A DNA stretch of 39,792 nt from Paenibacillus terrae (lineage in GTDB: Bacteria; Bacillota; Bacilli; Paenibacillales; Paenibacillaceae): assembly GCF_000943545.1 (NCBI RefSeq), contig NZ_JTHP01000059.1, forward strand, positions 1 through 39,792. The letters are read 5' to 3'. The notes below the pieces were generated by a model. That model had not been told where the DNA came from and did no database searches. It saw only the letters and a program-made list of their open reading frames with translations. The position numbers and the translations under genes are program-made. This document shows, one piece after another, positions 31,915 to 38,851 of the stretch (position 1 is its first letter; every line of letters begins with the position of its first letter).

Positions 31915-33507
31915 TCAGACCTTTCCCAGTACCGAATAAATATCTACATCCCCGTCCTCAGTAACATCTATACGCTCAATCAACCTAACGAGCGTGTTTC
32001 TGGTTTGCTCGACACTGTCATAATCGTCAATGGCTGTTAACTGGTGGAGCGCTTGGGAAACCTCCCGTTTAAGCTTCTCTTGATTTTTATGAGCTGATTC
32101 CTTCTTACTAAGAGCAGATATTTTTTTCGTGGATGCTGCTATTTCATCTTCGTACATTTCGCGTTCGAACTCATACTGTTCGTCTGTTACGTTACCAAGC
32201 ATATGCTGTCTTCTGACCTCGAAAAGAAGTTTTCGATTCGCAGTCACTATCTTTTCAATACTTTGTATTTCTTCGGAGTAAGTATTTGCCGTAAAAACTG
32301 TATTATCGTGTATAGATCTTTCAACGCCTACAAGTTCAACAGCTCTATTGAGCCGTTCTTTAATGGCCTCTATAACCGCATCCCTAAAACCCTTATATGG
32401 AATCCATGTTTTATTCGTACATCCCTTTTCCCCTTGCCTACGCCGCTTGCTGCACAATAAATAAGTGTACCGTTTACCATTTGATGTGCTTGTACTGCTC
32501 ATTGTTACCATAGCGCCTCCACAGTGCTTACAGAAGGTCAATTTAGCAAAAGCATTCACAAATGTTTTTCGCCCTCCTCTTTTCCCTCCTCCACGAATTT
32601 CTCTAATACTCTGAGCCTGATCAAACAGTTCCCTAGGGATTATAACTGGATGAGCTTCAAAGTCCGTTCTCTCCCACTCAACTTCATCACGTAACTTCAT
32701 CTTCTTATGGCGATTTTGCAAATTGTCAAGGTCTTCATAAACATCAACCGTCTCAAATTTAGAAAATACCACACACCCTGTATAATGTTCATTTTGGAGA
32801 ATTCTCTGAACGGTAGTAATCCCCCAAACTCCACCTTTGGGGCTTCTCAGGTCAGTTTCTTCGTTAAGGAATGTAACGGTCGCTTTCTCGCCCATTCCCT
32901 TATTCACATACAGATCATAAATTATACGTACCACTTTAGCTTGTTCAGGGATGATTTCCAAAGTTTTTCTTCCATCAATCTTCACTTTTTTGTATCCGTA
33001 GGGAGCAAAAGCACCTATAAAGTCACCTTTTTTTGCCGCTTGCCGCTTTCCCCGTTTAACTGAAATACTCGTGTTTTCGGATTGTTTCTGATTGACGCTA
33101 GAAATAATTCCAAAAATCATCTCATTGTCTTCTTTTGCTGAGTCGTACATATCTTCGATGGAAACCAGTCGAATCCCGAGGGCATTTACCAAAATACGTT
33201 TAAGCGACAAAGCATCCAGCGTGTCACGACTAAAGCGGGACAATGATGCAAAATATATTGTATCAAACTCCCCGTTTTTAGCATCTTCGATCATTCGCTG
33301 TACATCTTCTCGCCCGGTTATATTTCTAGCCGTACCACGATCACGATAGACATGTTCTATCTCCTCTCCTTCGCGAGCCGATTCTTCGCGTATAAGACCT
33401 TCTTGATGCTCAGGGCTATCCTTCTGCGAAACTTGTAAAGTAGAGACGCGGACATAAGCCCGCGTCTTTTTCTTGTTGCTATTTTTTTTTCTTTTTGCTT
33501 TCTGCAT
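31915..33507 (-). CDS. large serine recombinase (phage integrase type)
   Basis: 530 residues. The resolvase domain (about 15-160) has YVRVSTLQ with the nucleophile Ser22, then FASLSRFSRDTLDAL. A Recombinase domain (about 185-290: APYGYKKV, GVWGITTVQRILQNEHYTG) and a zinc ribbon (CKHCGG ... CSKR ... GCTNK, about 325-365) follow, then a coiled coil (about 400-480). Such enzymes integrate phages and ICEs at short unrelated att sites. It ends 33 bp from the LuxR-remnant repeat, the likely att junction. Confidence 0.95.
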   Translation of the reverse strand: MQKAKRKKNSNKKKTRAYVRVSTLQVSQKDSPEHQEGLIREESAREGEEIEHVYRDRGTARNITGREDVQRMIEDAKNGEFDTIYFASLSRFSRDTLDALSLKRILVNALGIRLVSIEDMYDSAKEDNEMIFGIISSVNQKQSENTSISVKRGKRQAAKKGDFIGAFAPYGYKKVKIDGRKTLEIIPEQAKVVRIIYDLYVNKGMGEKATVTFLNEETDLRSPKGGVWGITTVQRILQNEHYTGCVVFSKFETVDVYEDLDNLQNRHKKMKLRDEVEWERTDFEAHPVIIPRELFDQAQSIREIRGGGKRGGRKTFVNAFAKLTFCKHCGGAMVTMSSTSTSNGKRYTYLLCSKRRRQGEKGCTNKTWIPYKGFRDAVIEAIKERLNRAVELVGVERSIHDNTVFTANTYSEEIQSIEKIVTANRKLLFEVRRQHMLGNVTDEQYEFEREMYEDEIAASTKKISALSKKESAHKNQEKLKREVSQALHQLTAIDDYDSVEQTRNTLVRLIERIDVTEDGDVDIYSVLGKV

Positions 33508-33513
33508 ACCGCG

Positions 33514-33741
33514 TTACCCCTTTGCATGGTTCCTTATAATTTCGAATAACCCTATCTTAAGGCTTGCCCCATGCCTTGCCAATATAGAATTTATATTCGG
33601 TTCCAATGCTTTTCCGATAATTTCGATAACATCGCCTTCAACCGGAATGAAATTGATATTTAATTTAACGTGCTTTTCCGATTTCTTTTTTGCCATAAAT
33701 GCATCACCCGCTATTATGCTTATGACCAGAGGCATGGTCAT
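33514..33741 (-). CDS. small phage protein before the recombinase
   Basis: 75 residues if started at 33741, whose ATG overlaps the ArpU stop (ATGA) after AGAGGA. A shorter 60-aa form from ATG 33696 starts with the natural-looking AKKKSEKHVKLNINF. No family recognised. The gene ends 6 bp before the recombinase start and is surely co-transcribed. Confidence 0.6.
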   Translation of the reverse strand: MTMPLVISIIAGDAFMAKKKSEKHVKLNINFIPVEGDVIEIIGKALEPNINSILARHGASLKIGLFEIIRNHAKG

Positions 33742-34214
33742 GTTTCCTCTGAATCATTCATGTTGTTTTTAACTGTCATAAGATTTAGAGAGGATGCCAG
33801 CTTATAAAATGCTCTCCACCTAATCTTGCTGTATGTCGGCTCGCTGATCGGCGGCTGAAACACGAAGCTGTACACTCTCTGGTCCGTGATGTAATCATGT
33901 TCCTTTGTCATATACCGGGATTCGATGAGGAAGCTTTCCATCTTCGGCATACGCTTCACAGCTCGCTCTACCCTCCTGCAATATTCCTCGCGATACACCT
34001 GTGAATCTACATTATGAATAGCAATGTTGGCAGTCTGATCGCTGGTAACATTGGTCGGGCTACTGCGCGGCATATCGCTATAGGCGGCTGTTGTGCTTGC
34101 CTCCCGTTCTTCAATGCTGAGATACTTATATATCCTATATTTCTCAAGAGCCGCCTCGACAGCAGCCTGCGTCCTTTTTCGATCTATTTCAGGAAGAAAA
34201 CTCTGTTGACCCAC
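33738..34214 (-). CDS. ArpU family phage late-gene transcriptional regulator
   Basis: 158 residues. LPEIDRKRTQAAVEAALEKY and YKYLSIEEREAS at the N-terminus and the sigma-like ERAVKRMPKMESFLIESRYM with YSKIRWRAFYKLA match the ArpU family, which controls phage packaging and lysis genes. The start is GTG (34214-34212), six bases after GAGGTGAT. Normally late genes lie downstream of arpU; here the recombinase follows. Confidence 0.85.
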   Translation of the reverse strand: MGQQSFLPEIDRKRTQAAVEAALEKYRIYKYLSIEEREASTTAAYSDMPRSSPTNVTSDQTANIAIHNVDSQVYREEYCRRVERAVKRMPKMESFLIESRYMTKEHDYITDQRVYSFVFQPPISEPTYSKIRWRAFYKLASSLNLMTVKNNMNDSEET

Positions 34215-34255
34215 CTTGTAATCACCTCATGCTCTGTATTTCTGTTAAGTAAATC

Positions 34256-34273
34256 CCCCGACCGAAGCCGGGG
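34256..34273 (-). terminator. GC-rich UUCG-type hairpin
   Basis: On the minus strand CCCCGGC-TTCG-GTCGGGG is a seven-pair stem with a stable tetraloop, followed by GATTTACTT. It lies between the SSB-tail gene and arpU. Weak T run, so partial termination or an RNA stabiliser. Confidence 0.5.
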
Positions 34274-34292
34274 AGTATATAAGCGCTAATGC

Positions 34293-34823
34293 TTAGAAAG
34301 GTAAATCGTCGTCCGGGTTATCTCCAGTAGGCGGGTTATCACCACCTGCAGCACTGGCGGCGATTGCAGCGGCTGCAGCTTCTTCTTCATCCAAAGACAA
34401 TTCAGCCTGGTTAGGATCATCTTCACGCTTAACGTCCACTGTGCTGTCCTGGGCAATGGTCCCTTTAACGCCTTCACGATATTCTTTCTGCTCTTTCTGA
34501 AATTCCTCCATGGTCATCTGAGAAGCCACGATATTCAGGACCACATCTGAACCAGCCTTTTTATAAAATTCAAACGATTGGCTGGAGGATGTTCCACCCT
34601 TCACGATGAACTCCAGAACCGTCTTTTTAGAGTCCTTCGTGCTTTTGCTGAACTCCGCTGTGATCTTCTGTTCAACACCTTCGATACTAAGTTCGACTAC
34701 CTCACGGGTCAGCGTGTTCAGTTCCGGCTTAAACTCGTCATCACCCTTTACGTGGAACTGAACCAGTTCCTTTTTAGAATCCTTGGTTTGCTTATTAAAA
34801 TTCGCTTTCACTTGAATAGACAT
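34293..34823 (-). CDS. phage protein with SSB-type acidic C-terminal tail
   Basis: 176 residues. The extreme C-terminus GDNPDDDLPF is the SSB interaction tip that recruits repair and replication proteins (canonical DDDIPF), after a Gly/Ala/Asp linker (about 145-170). The N-terminal body holds two repeats: VKANFNKQTKDSKKELVQF and ITAEFSKSTKDSKKTVLEF, each followed by a VKG segment. No OB-fold signature is obvious. It is probably an analogue of phage single-strand binding or recombination proteins; inferred from the tail and its phage context. Confidence 0.6.
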   Translation of the reverse strand: MSIQVKANFNKQTKDSKKELVQFHVKGDDEFKPELNTLTREVVELSIEGVEQKITAEFSKSTKDSKKTVLEFIVKGGTSSSQSFEFYKKAGSDVVLNIVASQMTMEEFQKEQKEYREGVKGTIAQDSTVDVKREDDPNQAELSLDEEEAAAAAIAASAAGGDNPPTGDNPDDDLPF

Positions 34824-34844
34824 TTAAATTTCCCCTCTCAATTT

Positions 34845-35000
34845 TTATTTGTAGAAAACAATGAGTATCGACAACGCTATAATAGATGCAACACAGATGC
34901 AGGCCATGTTGCGAGCAGACTCTTTATTGCGGTCCCCTTCTGCTACTGTTCCGAGGAAAGAGATTACTATAATAGAGCCCAGCAGGATCTTAAACCACAT
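34845..35000 (-). CDS. 51-residue two-helix membrane protein
   Basis: FKILLGSIIVISFLGTVA and MACICVASIIALSILIVFY are two hydrophobic helices joined by a charged loop (EGDRNKESARN). AGGGGTGA precedes the ATG. It lies between phage genes with spacings of 9 and 21 bp. Size and layout would suit a holin-like or inner-membrane phage protein, but I cannot assign it. Confidence 0.65.
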   Translation of the reverse strand: MWFKILLGSIIVISFLGTVAEGDRNKESARNMACICVASIIALSILIVFYK

Positions 35001-35009
35001 ATTTGACGG

Positions 35010-35318
35010 TCACCCCTTTTGCTTGCTCTTATGAGCATATTTATTACTAGGGTCCGGCTTTACCACGCCCATCATAGCCAGTTCGTGGACAACTCGCAGT
35101 TTCGATAATCCTGTAATCTTCGCGATGCGCGAACGAGGTACACCAGCACGGTCCAATCTGCGAATCTCCTTGACTGTTTCTTTGGGTAAAGGTATCTGCA
35201 AGCTATTAAGCAGCAAGTCCGGGCCAATAGAAGGCGCATCGTATCCATCTGGACCAGGAACTTTAGGCCCGCGCTGCTCTTTAATTTGTCCGCCTGAGCG
35301 ATGCTTACGTTTGATCAT
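35010..35318 (-). CDS. small phage HTH-like protein, 102 aa
   Basis: Basic and proline-rich N-terminus (IKRKHRSGGQIKEQRGPK), then ETVKEIRRLDRAGVPRSRIA and KITGLSKLRVVHELAMMGV, which fit a helix-turn-helix (about 50-85). AAGGGAGG lies seven bases before the ATG. It may be a phage regulator. The upstream leader is duplicated at 35516-35571. Confidence 0.65.
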   Translation of the reverse strand: MIKRKHRSGGQIKEQRGPKVPGPDGYDAPSIGPDLLLNSLQIPLPKETVKEIRRLDRAGVPRSRIAKITGLSKLRVVHELAMMGVVKPDPSNKYAHKSKQKG

Positions 35319-35365
35319 TCCGTTTACCTCCCTTAGTGGGTGCAGATGTTACCTACACCTTGTAC
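35314..35365 (-). repeat. duplicated leader, copy A (functional start)
   Basis: Both ends of this segment, GTAAACGGAATGAT with the start codon and GGTGTAGGTAACA, recur at 35516-35571. Here the frame continues into the 102-aa gene. Confidence 0.7.
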
Positions 35366-35453
35366 AGTATTTTTAAGTCTCCAAACAAGTTCCACGACAT
35401 TTATTTACTAGGAGAGAGCATATATAATGGAATCGTTGGTATACTCCAGCATC

Positions 35454-35500
35454 CCTCTTCCCCTATAGATTCGTGTGTAGCGCAATTATAGGGGAAGAGG
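35454..35500. other. 14-bp perfect hairpin with 19-nt loop
   Basis: CCTCTTCCCCTATA (35454-35467) pairs exactly with TATAGGGGAAGAGG (35487-35500). There is no T run on either strand, so it is not a typical terminator. It may be an operator, a phage RNA structure or the scar of a lost gene. Confidence 0.6.
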
Positions 35501-35515
35501 TTCACTCATCCCTAT

Positions 35516-35571
35516 ATCATTCCGTTTACTTCCCCGATATGATCGGGTACCGTGTTACCTACACCCTGTAT
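35516..35571 (-). repeat. duplicated leader, copy B (start codon followed by stop)
   Basis: Same GTGTAGGTAACA and AGTAAACGGAATGATA elements as copy A, but the start is followed after one codon by TAG. It is therefore a dead copy of the leader. 35319-35574 holds no gene, only these repeats and the hairpin. Confidence 0.65.
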
Positions 35572-35574
35572 AGG

Positions 35575-35754
35575 CTAAATTGACGTTTTCAAAGGTTCAG
35601 CAGAAGCAATCTGATTTCCATCCACAAAAACAAGAATCCTTATATCTCTCATATCCCGGTAGAAAGCCCACGCTTCTGAGTCATTTCCCGTAGCCATTTC
35701 AACTTTCCCGGTAATTACACTCACAAGTACATATGCAATGTCGTGCTTTACCAT
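35575..35754 (-). CDS. 59-residue phage protein
   Basis: VKHDIAYVLVSVITGKVEMA, NDSEAWAFYRDMRDI and RILVFVDGNQIASAE: an alternating strand-helix-strand pattern. Strong GGGAGGG precedes the ATG by six bases. Same orientation and spacing as the neighbouring phage genes. No family recognised. Confidence 0.7.
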   Translation of the reverse strand: MVKHDIAYVLVSVITGKVEMATGNDSEAWAFYRDMRDIRILVFVDGNQIASAEPLKTSI

Positions 35755-35776
35755 CCTGTTCCCTCCCTGTATAGGC

Positions 35777-36124
35777 TTAATCCTGACTTGATAATGTCAT
35801 ATAAGCAGCTTCTGCCCTTTCTCGGGGGGTGGCATCACAAAACCTGCTAATACATCCGTAATGGAACATGTCGTTTACATAATCCATTTCACCTTCCCAA
35901 TCAAACTGTTTGGCTAAGTTGGCGGAATATTTAAATCCATTTGCTTTTATCGCGGCTGTCTGTACCTCCAGAGAGGCGGCAGGGTCGGTGCAGTAATCTT
36001 TCGGGCTGACAGAGTAAGCACCCTTTATGACGTTACCTTTGCGGTGTCGGTCTTCTTTAGCCCCCAAAAGTATTTCAAGTTGCATGTTAAGCTGCTGGTC
36101 TGTCATATCCTTTACTTGTGTCAT
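35777..36124 (-). CDS. phage ABA-sandwich (BC1872-like) protein, 115 aa
   Basis: The C-terminal half has YCTDPAASLEVQTAAIKANG and DATPRERAEAAYMTL, the hallmark ends of the phage ABA-sandwich domain, also present in the gene at 36651. The N-terminal part (DMTDQQLNMQLEILLG) is helical. The frame is open to 36250, but GGAGG before ATG 36124 and the ATGA overlap with the upstream zinc-ribbon gene set the start. Function unknown; common in early regions of Firmicute phages. Confidence 0.7.
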   Translation of the reverse strand: MTQVKDMTDQQLNMQLEILLGAKEDRHRKGNVIKGAYSVSPKDYCTDPAASLEVQTAAIKANGFKYSANLAKQFDWEGEMDYVNDMFHYGCISRFCDATPRERAEAAYMTLSSQD

Positions 36125-36315
36125 GACTCTACCTCCACTCCACACCAGCAACAAAATTTTTGGGTTATATCCAGCACCACTTTTCCGCATGCTCCACAGT
36201 AGGGAAGAGTTATTGTAGCCTCCCCGCCTGTATGGTCGACGTGACCGCAATTAGTACACTTGTGGTTGTCGCTGGTAATATCCATCCTTGTTTTGTAATT
36301 CATTTTAGTTGCCAT
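36121..36315 (-). CDS. double zinc-ribbon phage protein, 64 aa
   Basis: CTNCGHVDHTGG and YCGACGKVV with FCCWCGVEV give three CxxC knuckles, enough for one or two zinc sites. ATG 36315 is preferred over 36327, which touches its ribosome site. The stop overlaps the next start (ATGA). Such ribbons are frequent in phages and often bind nucleic acid. Confidence 0.7.
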   Translation of the reverse strand: MATKMNYKTRMDITSDNHKCTNCGHVDHTGGEATITLPYCGACGKVVLDITQKFCCWCGVEVES

Positions 36316-36372
36316 ACTTGTTATCATCCTTCCAACGCTCCGTCAGAGTGCAGGAGCGTATTGTATTGGTGG

Positions 36373-36540
36373 TTACTCCCCTATGAATCTTTTTGCAAAT
36401 CGTAACTGTTGCTCTATATATGGATCATCATCCCTGCCACCCATAGCCAGCCAGTCGCCTATGCGCTGGTTGATATCCTGCAAAACAGGTAGAGGTAAAA
36501 GGTGTGCTATTTGGGTGATCTCTTGCAGTGGGTTTGTCAT
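36373..36540 (-). CDS. DUF6877 family phage protein, 55 aa
   Basis: LQEITQIAHLLPLPVLQDIN followed by RIGDWLAMGGRDDDPYIEQQ is the characteristic pattern of DUF6877: a helix ending in LP-x-VL-x-DIN-x-RI-x-DW, then DPYI. GGGGAG lies eight bases before the ATG. The ATG overlaps an upstream TAA by one base. Function unknown. Confidence 0.75.
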   Translation of the reverse strand: MTNPLQEITQIAHLLPLPVLQDINQRIGDWLAMGGRDDDPYIEQQLRFAKRFIGE

Positions 36541-36635
36541 TATTTGTTCTCCCCTGGTATGTCCGTCAATTTAACCCATATCACTGCCCCTTGTGGATGC
36601 TTATAAGGTATATAGGGGTATAGGGTAAGAGGCTG
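36540..36635 (-). CDS. short open frame without a standard start, possible gene tail
   Basis: The frame LYPYIPYKHPQGAVIWVKLT then DIPGENK ends in a TAA that overlaps the DUF6877 ATG (TAATG). The wording looks like protein and the overlap suggests coupling, but no ATG or ribosome site exists after the preceding stop, apart from an internal GTG. It may be the tail of a deleted gene. Confidence 0.3.
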   Translation of the reverse strand, partial: QPLTLYPYIPYKHPQGAVIWVKLTDIPGENK

Positions 36636-36650
36636 TTATGCCTCAACCAT

Positions 36651-37118
36651 CTACAAATTCAGTACAGCCAATAGAGCCGCTTTGCATCGTTGTTCTGGAG
36701 TAGCATGTATCATACCAAGCAGATTCCCAGAATAACGAGTTACGAAATCATCAAGTTCATCAGCGTCTTTGATGTCAGTCCCGCCTACAACCGATGCCAA
36801 AGCGTAGGCATAGGAAACTCCGAACTTTTCTATTGCCACTTGTTCTACTTCCAACGCTGCGGACATTGACCCCGAATAACTGCAAAACAATTCTTTGCGC
36901 ACAATTTTAATCCTGTGATCCTCGTGCATTGCTGCCAACTCATCAAGCCACTCTTCCGCTTCTGACTTGTAGTTGAAGTCCTCAAAAATAACAGTCTCTT
37001 CCTCATTGACAACCCACCACTTAATTTCTGGCGTTGCATTTAAAACTAGTTTACCTATGTGCGCATCCATTTCACGGCCCGGCTCCATAGCCATTATTTG
37101 TTTCCTTGTCAGTGACAT
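36651..37118 (-). CDS. phage ABA-sandwich (BC1872-like) protein, 155 aa
   Basis: TRKQIMAMEPGREMDAHIGKLV is the conserved N-terminus of BC1872-like phage proteins, and SAALEVEQVAIEKFG with ATPEQRCKAALLAVL is the ABA-sandwich end. A middle insertion (about 30-75) contains WWVVNEEETVIFEDF. AGGAGAG lies six bases before the ATG. It shares its C-terminal domain with the gene at 35777. Confidence 0.8.
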   Translation of the reverse strand: MSLTRKQIMAMEPGREMDAHIGKLVLNATPEIKWWVVNEEETVIFEDFNYKSEAEEWLDELAAMHEDHRIKIVRKELFCSYSGSMSAALEVEQVAIEKFGVSYAYALASVVGGTDIKDADELDDFVTRYSGNLLGMIHATPEQRCKAALLAVLNL

Positions 37119-37142
37119 GTATATCTCTCCTTTGGGGGGGGC

Positions 37143-37379
37143 TTATTCGACTACAATTTTGGTTACTTTAGCGTTCATATTCAGCGGTTTCAGGGTTTTG
37201 TAGCTATGTGCAAGATTGAATACCATAACCCCATCCTCGCAATGTAGTTCAGGCAAACAGTCCTCATCATCGGCATAAAACGGGGCCAAAGCCGCCAGTC
37301 CTTCTTCGTTGTCTATTCCAATACAAATCAACGGTATAGCCTCGTCAAAAAGATATGTTGAGTACAGTTCAAATTTCAT
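37143..37379 (-). CDS. hypothetical acidic phage protein, 78 aa
   Basis: KFELYSTYLFDEAIPLICIG, ALAPFYADDEDCLPEL and VMVFNLAHSYKTL: a small alpha/beta-looking protein with no recognised family. GGAGAG precedes the ATG. 24 bp after it begins the next phage gene. Confidence 0.65.
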   Translation of the reverse strand: MKFELYSTYLFDEAIPLICIGIDNEEGLAALAPFYADDEDCLPELHCEDGVMVFNLAHSYKTLKPLNMNAKVTKIVVE

Positions 37380-37412
37380 ACTGTTATCTCTCCTTTGGTA
37401 TAGGGGATGCCC

Positions 37413-38060
37413 CTAAAATAGTGTTAATTGCACCGAACGCCTTGGCTCGGCTGGTATCCATTGCTTGCCGTATTCCCGCATCCACTCCGCCACACTCTTA
37501 CGACGGTTCCACTCCGAACGTGGTATCCAGCTTGTGTTATCTCCCTGCACAGCAGCGTTGTACGGGGCAAACCATTTAGGCAGCATCATTCCCAATAGAT
37601 GCACCCGAGCACTGACAGGGCCGCACAGCAAGCCATCAAGGTAACGAATGCGTTCTTCCTCAGACATTCGCACGGTCCCGCCGATGAATACCAGTTGTTC
37701 CGTTTGCAGTAACTCCGTATCTCCGCCCGGTTGCAAGATGGGAACCGGACTGTATCCGCGCCGCCTCATATCCTGCAAATACCATGCTGTAGCTTCCGGG
37801 TTGCCAATCTCGTCATACTGCATGTACATGTGTTTTGACTTCGCGTGACGGTCAATGTAGCTCCTGTAGCCTTGGTACGATATACAGTCCTCCGTAAACG
37901 TCCCAGGGTCCCATATCACCGTCCGATTCCGCATGTATGGCTCAAGCCAACTGGGGTACTTTCGCAGCAGGGTCGCGCTCAATAGCCAATACGGAACACC
38001 GCTGGCCTGCTCTGCAAGGTGCTTCCGGTTTACCCCGGCGACGTAGATAATCCGTTCCAT
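37413..38060 (-). CDS. TGT/DpdA-like TIM-barrel phage protein, 215 aa
   Basis: YDEIGNPEATAWYLQDMRRRG, PVPILQPGGDTELL, VFIGGTVR and VHLLGMM resemble the strand-end motifs of tRNA-guanine transglycosylase-fold proteins, including phage/bacterial DpdA that insert 7-deazaguanines into DNA; DNTSW parallels the DSTSW motif near the end of that barrel. At 215 aa it is about half of DpdA, so it could be a minimal member or a different activity on the same fold. I chose ATG 38060 (ERIIYVAGVNRKH) with AAAGGG upstream; the frame is open to 38093. Confidence 0.5.
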   Translation of the reverse strand: MERIIYVAGVNRKHLAEQASGVPYWLLSATLLRKYPSWLEPYMRNRTVIWDPGTFTEDCISYQGYRSYIDRHAKSKHMYMQYDEIGNPEATAWYLQDMRRRGYSPVPILQPGGDTELLQTEQLVFIGGTVRMSEEERIRYLDGLLCGPVSARVHLLGMMLPKWFAPYNAAVQGDNTSWIPRSEWNRRKSVAEWMREYGKQWIPAEPRRSVQLTLF

Positions 38061-38256
38061 GTTCATCGCCCTTTCTGCCGAGCTGCTTTCCATAATCCTG
38101 TAATTGACGACCTACAGGACAGTTGATTTTGCAATGCTTGTCCAGCTTGGATGTGACGCTGCCGTACTTCCGGTTAAAATCATCACGTATCGTGCAGCCG
38201 GAACACTTTTGATCCAGCAGATCGCCAATTGCTAAAACCGCATCTATCCGGTTAAT
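37942..38256 (-). CDS. zinc-finger domain phage protein with an AUU start
   Basis: From ATT (38256-38254) the frame reads NRIDAVLAIGDLLDQKC, SGCTIRDDFNRKYG, LDKHCKINCPVGRQLQDYG: the C-x2-C ... HC-x3-C pattern of small Firmicute zinc-finger proteins that normally start M-x-R with a helix ending in Cys. No ATG, GTG or TTG is available between the upstream stop and the conserved region, but AGGGGGAG lies eight bases before ATT. The frame then runs on for 104 codons and overlaps the next gene by 119 bp. Confidence 0.55.
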   Translation of the reverse strand: MNRIDAVLAIGDLLDQKCSGCTIRDDFNRKYGSVTSKLDKHCKINCPVGRQLQDYGKQLGRKGDEHGTDYLRRRGKPEAPCRAGQRCSVLAIERDPAAKVPQLA

Positions 38257-38301
38257 GTGTCTCTCCCCCTTATGGAGGGCTAAGCCTCCTAAATGATCTA
38301 T

Positions 38302-38496
38302 CTAAAGTACAAGTTCACTGGTTTCGCCGCATTTATTGCACGCCACCGTGTGGATGTAATAACCTCCGCCTACACTTCCGTTAGAATGGGCTTCGCAAAC
38401 AAGGGTCCTGTACCCTACACCGCTGTATAACTCGTGTTTATTGCCGCATTCGCACGTACATTCTTCATCGCGGAACGCTCCGGTTCTTTTGGGCAC
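38302..38496 (-). CDS. zinc-ribbon phage protein, 64 aa
   Basis: ECTCECGNKHELYS and ACNKCGETSEL supply two CxC/CxxC knuckles, one zinc site, with Gly-rich turns between (HSNGSVGGGYY). The start is GTG (38496-38494), eight bases after AAGGAGGGG; the longer frame to 38550 lacks a site. Probably binds nucleic acid or a protein; no family named. Confidence 0.65.
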   Translation of the reverse strand: MPKRTGAFRDEECTCECGNKHELYSGVGYRTLVCEAHSNGSVGGGYYIHTVACNKCGETSELVL

Positions 38497-38553
38497 CTGT
38501 ACTGCCCCTCCTTCTTGTCCCCTATGGGGCCTAATGCGCGCCTTATACAAGCG

Positions 38554-38823
38554 TCAAATGGTTACCTTGGACTCAATGTATTGGCGAATGCCTTCAAGCT
38601 CCTTTAAAAGCTCTCCGATTGTTGTAGCGGTGCTCTCCATAACCTTCATCTTCACAACCTTTTTTAAAGCTCCTTCGACAGTGGAAAAGTATCCGTGCGT
38701 TTTGTACTGTTCAGCCTCTTTCCCAGTGAGCTTCACAAGTGTGGTCTTTCCGGTGTATTGCTTCAAAATAAACTGCATGCCGTCCGATTCCAGATATAAA
38801 CTTCCTTCGATTTGAATTTTCAT
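38554..38823 (-). CDS. DUF5405-like phage protein, 89 aa
   Basis: KIQIEGSLYLESDGMQFILK, YFSTVEGALKKVVKMKVME and TIGELLKELEGIRQYIES follow the DUF5405 layout (beta hairpin, GYF-T-EGAL, two helices). GAGAGGAAGG before ATG 38823 fixes the start; the frame is open to 38865 but would overlap the upstream gene. Function unknown. Confidence 0.7.
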   Translation of the reverse strand: MKIQIEGSLYLESDGMQFILKQYTGKTTLVKLTGKEAEQYKTHGYFSTVEGALKKVVKMKVMESTATTIGELLKELEGIRQYIESKVTI

Positions 38824-38851
38824 GTGTATCCTTCCTCTCTGCCCTCGGGGG

